20,439 bases of DNA, from the NCBI GenBank assembly GCA_017459485.1, contig JAFUCW010000444.1:1-20439 (forward strand), in the 5' to 3' direction. Below the pieces are notes generated by a model. It worked only from the letters and a program-made list of their open reading frames with translations, was not told the origin of the DNA and did not search any database. This DNA is from Eggerthellaceae bacterium (GTDB lineage: Bacteria > Actinomycetota > Coriobacteriia > Coriobacteriales > Eggerthellaceae). Position numbers and translations under genes: made by a program. This document shows, piece by piece, positions 16,264-20,439 of this stretch (its first letter is position 1; the number at the start of each line of letters is the position of its first letter).

Positions 16264-17616
16264 TCACGCAGGTCGGTGCGCATCCCGGTTCACCGGCCAC
16301 GTGACCGCGCACTCCATGTCCAGACTATCAAGCAGCCCTTGGAGGTACGCTACGTCGTCGGCCACATCTTCGGTACGCGTGTTTTCCTGGATTGCATCGT
16401 CGCTCATGAGCTCGAGCATGCGCACATACACGTCTCCCCCATCGGACCATTCGATCAAGGGATGCCATTGGAGGTTCTCCACGGCAACGCCTTGCTCTTG
16501 GACGACGAAGTCGCAGGTGAACAAGCCCGAGAAAATGGTGTCGGTAAGGGTCCAGCCAGAAATGAAATCGGACAGCCCGAACACCACTGGCACGCGCTTG
16601 CCCCCTTGGCCGGTGTAGTAGCGCACAGTCTGGCACAGATGCGCGTGACTTCCCACCACCAGGTCGACCCCAAGATCGGCAAGATACTGCTCGTATTCAA
16701 GCTGCACTTCGTCGGGGTCAACCATCTCTTCGGTGCCCCAATGCATGTAGACCACCACCGCATCCGCCACGGCTTGCGCTCGTCTCACGTCGGCTGCGAT
16801 GGCTTTCTTGTCGATGATGCAGCTGTAGTAGTCGTTGGGATGGCTGGCAGGGTCGTCACCGAACGTGTTGGTACCGTAACAGAAGCTCAAAAACGCAATG
16901 TTGACGCCGCCGCGCGAGACCATGTGCACGGTGCTGCGGTCGGCCTTGCTTTCGTAGCTACCTATGCGCAAGATCTGCGGGAAGCGGTCGAACACGGCAT
17001 GGCTGCGCAGCATCCCCTCCTCCCCCATGTCCCAAGTGTGGTTGGAGTTGAAATTCACCACGTCAAGACCGGCCCCACCGATGGCGTCGAGCGAAGCATC
17101 AGGCGTGTTGAAGCTGGGATATCCCGAATACGCGAACCCATCCTGGTCGCCAGCCATGGCCGTCTCCTGGTTGATCAGCGAAATGTCGAACCCCGCAAGC
17201 ACAGGCCCCATTTCCTGGTAGTACGGCTCGAAACTGTACACGCCATCACCTTCAACGCCCCCATAAGCGTCGAGTATGCCGAAGTTCATGTCGGTGGCTA
17301 ACACATCGCCAACGGCCGCGAAAGACACGCGCCCCGGTTCGTCCGACGGTTCTCCGCGCCCTCGAATGTCGTAGCGCACGCCCGCTTCGGTGGTGCCGTG
17401 AATTATCCCGTTCACGTCGATCGTCTCGGTCGCGCCTGCAAGCTTCGACGACTCTGCAAACGACTTCGGCTCCTTCGCCTTCCCGCCGAAGACCGCCTCG
17501 GGATGGCCGTTCGTGAACACGAGCATCAGGCCAAAGGCAATAGTCAACGCGCACAACGCGCCGATCACCGCAAGCGCCACGTACCATCCCTTATGCAAAG
17601 GCTTGTCCGTCTCCAA
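16264..17616 (-). CDS. capA: CapA family protein (poly-gamma-glutamate capsule-type metallophosphoesterase fold), membrane-anchored
   Basis: CapA-family proteins have a calcineurin-like phosphoesterase fold and are linked to poly-gamma-glutamate capsule formation; isolated members often have unknown substrates. From the TTG at 17616 the product has 450 residues. One N-terminal membrane helix (about 11-34) is followed by a linker and then the catalytic region: VSFAAVGDVLAT (GDV at 103-105), LINQETAM (NQET 149-152), NFNSNHTWDMG (190-198), YMHWGTEE (HWG 292-294) and VVGSHAHLCQ (GSHAH 322-326). The TTG is chosen because GGAGGG sits 6 bases upstream; an upstream in-frame TTG (17688) and ATG (17652) have no ribosome site. 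No capB or capC is adjacent, so capsule synthesis itself is not supported. It is preceded by twin dyad sites. Confidence 0.9.
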   Translation of the reverse strand: METDKPLHKGWYVALAVIGALCALTIAFGLMLVFTNGHPEAVFGGKAKEPKSFAESSKLAGATETIDVNGIIHGTTEAGVRYDIRGRGEPSDEPGRVSFAAVGDVLATDMNFGILDAYGGVEGDGVYSFEPYYQEMGPVLAGFDISLINQETAMAGDQDGFAYSGYPSFNTPDASLDAIGGAGLDVVNFNSNHTWDMGEEGMLRSHAVFDRFPQILRIGSYESKADRSTVHMVSRGGVNIAFLSFCYGTNTFGDDPASHPNDYYSCIIDKKAIAADVRRAQAVADAVVVYMHWGTEEMVDPDEVQLEYEQYLADLGVDLVVGSHAHLCQTVRYYTGQGGKRVPVVFGLSDFISGWTLTDTIFSGLFTCDFVVQEQGVAVENLQWHPLIEWSDGGDVYVRMLELMSDDAIQENTRTEDVADDVAYLQGLLDSLDMECAVTWPVNRDAHRPA

Positions 17617-17678
17617 CGTCTTCCCTCCGAGAAGGCCTGCATGTGCGCCCATGATAGCGCACTGTTGCGCATTTGCTC

Positions 17679-17714
17679 GTACTATCAAGATACGCGAGTG
17701 CTATCACGATACTC
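17679..17714 (-). promoter_or_regulatory. Twin dyad sites upstream of capA
   Basis: GTACTATCAAGATACGC (17679-17695) and GTGCTATCACGATACTC (17698-17714) match at 14 of 17 positions and start 19 bp apart. Each contains the dyad TATCNNGATA. They lie 63-98 bp upstream of the chosen capA start. Two adjacent, equally oriented dyads suggest a pair of regulator dimers. No confident -35/-10 pair was found nearby. Confidence 0.5.
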
Positions 17715-17767
17715 CAACAAGATGCCAGAGTGCAGAGCAAGCTTCCCGATAGGCTCTCAGGATACCG

Positions 17768-18556
17768 TTAAAATGCCAGGTCATATATAAGCTTAAGGGC
17801 GAAAAGGGCAACAACGACCAGCATGACCGGGCGCACGATGGCACTGCCCTTTTCGGTGAAGAAGCGCGACCCCAGCCAGTTGCCCACGATGCTGAACACG
17901 CCCGCCACCAAGCCAAGGGGGACAAGCGTTGCTCCATTCGCCAGAAACACGACCATCGACGTCGCGTTCGTTGTAAGGTTAACAGCTTTGGTGGTCCCCG
18001 CAGCCACGTTGAGCGTCGTGCGCGCAACTCCCGTCAGGACCAGCATGAGTATCGTGCCCGTGCCTGGACCGTAGAAACCGTCGTAGACGCCAACAGCAAG
18101 CGACAGAACCGCAACGGTAGCCGCCGTCCTTCCCAAGGAGAACCCGTTTTCCGCATACAAGTCGAAGTTCTTGGTCCGCAGTACGTAAAACGCAACGAAG
18201 GGCAGCGCTGCGAGCATGAAAACCTTGATCAGGAAATCGCTCGCGACAAGCGCCAGGCTTGTTCCCACTGCAGATCCCGCCAACCCACACACGATGCCGA
18301 CGGCAACGAGCTCCTTGACCATGAACCCGTTTGCCGCATAGCGAACGGTGGCAACAAACGTGCCCATGGTTGCCTGCAACTTGTTGGTCCCAAGGGCCGC
18401 ATGGACAGGCAGCCCCGCAAACAGGAACGCCGGCAATGAAATAAGACCTCCACCTCCTGCAATGGAGTCCACAAAGCCTGCAATCAGGCAGAGGGGGCAC
18501 ACGATCAAGTATTCCATAAAACGGATAAGGTCTTCTTTCGGCAATAGGCCATACAT
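17768..18556 (-). CDS. TauE/SafE family membrane transporter (sulfite/organosulfonate exporter-like)
   Basis: TauE/SafE proteins are membrane permeases with about 8 helices. Characterised members move sulfite, sulfoacetate or similar organic anions, but most are unassigned. The 262-residue product begins MYGLLPKEDLIRFMEYLIV and shows the duplicated family motif, DSIAGGGGLISLPAFLFAGLPVHAALGTNK compressed as an N-terminal repeat near residue 25 and DGFYGPGTGTILMLVLTG near the middle. Seven to eight hydrophobic segments can be counted. A longer frame extends upstream past 19000, but it is antisense to the divergent gene and is not coding. The ATG at 18556 has GGAGAG 11 bases upstream; the ATG at 18517 is an alternative. 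It is divergent, with a 42-bp gap, from the unknown gene at 18599. The substrate cannot be assigned. Confidence 0.9.
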   Translation of the reverse strand: MYGLLPKEDLIRFMEYLIVCPLCLIAGFVDSIAGGGGLISLPAFLFAGLPVHAALGTNKLQATMGTFVATVRYAANGFMVKELVAVGIVCGLAGSAVGTSLALVASDFLIKVFMLAALPFVAFYVLRTKNFDLYAENGFSLGRTAATVAVLSLAVGVYDGFYGPGTGTILMLVLTGVARTTLNVAAGTTKAVNLTTNATSMVVFLANGATLVPLGLVAGVFSIVGNWLGSRFFTEKGSAIVRPVMLVVVALFALKLIYDLAF

Positions 18557-18598
18557 GGTATCGTATTCTCTCCAATGCAACTGCACAAAGGGGCGCTC

Positions 18599-20439
18599 AT
18601 GATTTTGCCGAAGCATGAAGGCTACATTTTCTTCACCCTGCTCGACCTCGTCACCGTCTACGCGCACCAGCGTCTGTCCGTCGTTGATGACAATACGTTT
18701 TTTGACGAAAGCGCACCGCGCGGCATAGGGGAAGCAGGACAGCGTGCGACGCTCGAAGAGCTCTGGAGCAACGTTGGGATCCTCGACGATTTCGTTCAGG
18801 AGAACCCCGCGCAGCTCACCCGGGGCGAATTGGACATAGTTGCATCGTGGAAAGACGCCTACACCAACCTCTTTTTCATTGACCGTGGACCCGATGGGCA
18901 ACTGCGCTTTCTTGCCGAAAAGCACCTTTTCGAAGTATGCGGTCTTTCGCTCGAAATCGAAGGGATGCTCAACAGCATTCCCGCCATGGCCAACGCTACG
19001 CTCCTTCCCTTCCGCGACCATGTGGTCTACGCGATGAACATCATTGAATTCCCTGTTCAGATGGGCGACGGCATGCTTGATATCATGCGCAATTCGTACC
19101 ACGACGCCTACGGTGCCAAACGCTTTGTCTCCACTGGCAGCGATTTTGCAAAAGTCGTTCCCCAGGTTAAGGAGGAAGCCTTGCAACGCGAAGCGAAGGA
19201 AATGATTGAAAGCCTCGAACGCGAGCAAAAGGCCGACGAGCAAGCGGACGACCAGCACAAAGGCGTGCTTGCGGGCATGTCCTTCGACGAGCGCGAACGG
19301 GTGACAGAAGAGCATTATCTCAACCTCGACCCCAGCGACGACGAAGAGGGCGACTTCCTTCCTTCCAAAGAGCTTGAAGAACGCTGCTGCGAAGGGCCGA
19401 TCCGCACGTCTTTGGCAGACCTGGTTTCCCTTAACGGTATGCCCGATCCGGACAAGATTGCCGAAATAGTCGACGGTCTATCTCTTGACGACCTTGGGAT
19501 AGATGCACACGCACATCCAGACGCCAAAGAGCGCTTCGATCAGCTGAAGGCCGACTTTGCCAAATCCGACGGCGCCCAAGCGGCGCTCGACGAAGCCATC
19601 AACATGTTCACGGACCCCGACAAGCTGTTCGATCGCCTGCTCAACCTGCCGCTTTTCCAAGTTGTCCCCTTGCGCTCGCTAGCGGAAGCAGGAGGCAGGC
19701 TCAGCATGGCAGAAGACGACGAGGAAGGCATCTACGATGCTCCCTATCCCGCACCAGGCCTTTGCTACGCATTTCACGAAAACGGCTCGTTCGAATTCGT
19801 CATGCCCGACGAAGTCGTGCCCCTCATGCAGCAGGTAGATTGGGACGAATTCGACAGGCGCACTTCGATGCGCATCGAGCTCATCCGTTTTTTCAACGCC
19901 GTCGTGGAGCTGCGCGGCGTCACTCCTTACGTTGGTGCCATCGAGGAATATGCAGCGCTGCACCCCGACGGGTTCAAAACCGCCCAAGAGATACACGACG
20001 AACTTGAACGAACGATAGAGCGATTCGGCAGCGAGATCGGCATTCTGGATACCGGCGACGAAGTCTATCTGCTCCATGGGGACCTTGAATGGCTTTACTT
20101 GGACGGACAAGGACTCGACCCGTACGAAGATGGCGGCATCTTCGAAGGCAAGCTTGACGACATGCTCAAGGGGCTGCTCGCCCAGCAGAAGGGGAAAGAG
20201 CCCCGCCCTGTGTCTTTCGACATGCTGGGCGACAGCAGCATTTACCATTGGCTCGCCACCCTGCCTGCGCTGTGCGCCCTCCGCACCTACCTTGACAACC
20301 ACGTGCCCGACACGCAAGACGACTACGAGTTTGCCGACAACGTGATCATGGACCTGCAGGACATGCTCCATTGGGGCTACAGCAACGAGTTGGTCGAAGG
20401 CTTCTTCAACCTGCTTGAAGACAACGACTTCATCCCCAC
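18599..20439 (+). CDS. Unrecognised large acidic protein, 3' end beyond the window
   Basis: The frame opens at ATG 18599 with AAAGGGG five bases upstream and stays open for 613 codons to the window edge. I do not recognise a family. It starts MILPKHEGYIFFTLLDLVTVYAH and has no signal peptide or membrane helix, so it is probably cytoplasmic. Residues up to about 190 look globular. About 190-222 is a charged, probably coiled segment (EAKEMIESLEREQKADEQ). From about 225 on it is very acidic, with aromatic-rich helical segments (IRFFNAVVELRGVTPYVGAI, EWLYLDGQGLDPYEDGG). The late part repeats a flavour of Trp/Leu helices (HWLATLPALCALRTYLD, MLHWGYSNELVEGFFNLLED). Codon use matches its neighbours, so recent transfer is not indicated. 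It is divergent from tauE with only 42 bp between starts. Confidence 0.85.
   Translation, partial: MILPKHEGYIFFTLLDLVTVYAHQRLSVVDDNTFFDESAPRGIGEAGQRATLEELWSNVGILDDFVQENPAQLTRGELDIVASWKDAYTNLFFIDRGPDGQLRFLAEKHLFEVCGLSLEIEGMLNSIPAMANATLLPFRDHVVYAMNIIEFPVQMGDGMLDIMRNSYHDAYGAKRFVSTGSDFAKVVPQVKEEALQREAKEMIESLEREQKADEQADDQHKGVLAGMSFDERERVTEEHYLNLDPSDDEEGDFLPSKELEERCCEGPIRTSLADLVSLNGMPDPDKIAEIVDGLSLDDLGIDAHAHPDAKERFDQLKADFAKSDGAQAALDEAINMFTDPDKLFDRLLNLPLFQVVPLRSLAEAGGRLSMAEDDEEGIYDAPYPAPGLCYAFHENGSFEFVMPDEVVPLMQQVDWDEFDRRTSMRIELIRFFNAVVELRGVTPYVGAIEEYAALHPDGFKTAQEIHDELERTIERFGSEIGILDTGDEVYLLHGDLEWLYLDGQGLDPYEDGGIFEGKLDDMLKGLLAQQKGKEPRPVSFDMLGDSSIYHWLATLPALCALRTYLDNHVPDTQDDYEFADNVIMDLQDMLHWGYSNELVEGFFNLLEDNDFIP

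Noticed and set aside
16141..17301. Plus-strand frame across the capA region
   Set aside because: Antisense to the capA catalytic motifs, with no ribosome site and no recognised product.
18557..19315. Upstream extension of the TauE/SafE frame to about 515 residues
   Set aside because: The extension is antisense to the start of the divergent acidic protein and lacks transporter character; the ATG at 18556 gives the normal family length.

Overview
This is a GC-rich bacterial chromosome segment with strong G/C preference at third codon positions. Its gene content suggests an anaerobic Actinomycetota lineage of the class Coriobacteriia, probably Eggerthellaceae. That is an inference from gene families: a very large 2-hydroxyacyl-CoA dehydratase activase paired with a TetR regulator, a 7TM-type GGDEF protein, a CapA protein, a TauE/SafE permease, a PcsB-like coiled-coil wall protein and a metG-tatD-ksgA cluster. 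No rRNA, tRNA, CRISPR array, insertion sequence or phage gene was seen.

Layout. Positions 1-5909 are all on the minus strand and look like translation and RNA-maintenance housekeeping. In transcription order they are rsmI (16S rRNA C1402 methyltransferase), a secreted coiled-coil peptidoglycan-hydrolase-like protein, metG, a TatD nuclease, a flavodoxin-fold reductase with a four-cysteine motif, and the 5' part of ksgA, cut by the window edge. Positions 6091-10070 are on the plus strand: a HemW-like radical SAM protein, a lipoprotein nuclease with a C-terminal zinc-knuckle-like module, and a seven-helix diguanylate cyclase interrupted by one in-frame TAA. Positions 10187-15806 are a minus-strand two-gene operon, tetR followed by a 1641-residue activase fusion. 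After a roughly 450-bp non-housekeeping stretch come capA and tauE, both minus. The window ends with a divergent, unrecognised acidic protein of at least 613 residues that runs off the right edge.

The richest unexplained region is 15807-16263, upstream of tetR. It holds two abutting 19-bp operator-like sites over a consensus -10 (TATAAT), and an array of 21-bp tandem repeats that is also the core of a 56-codon ORF with heptapeptide repeats. An AT-rich island follows, bounded by a perfect 14-bp inverted repeat around a second TATAAT, and then a pair of degenerate 65-71 bp direct repeats. A separate pair of dyad sites (TATCNNGATA), also spaced 19 bp apart, lies upstream of capA.

How the genes fit together. 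The left cluster supports ribosome and tRNA function. The tetR-activase pair is probably an autoregulated metabolic unit for ATP-driven, low-potential electron transfer to a radical dehydratase-type centre. No partner dehydratase subunits are encoded here, and the polypeptide itself carries a dehydratase-like C-terminal half. The right-hand genes are single envelope or transport functions.
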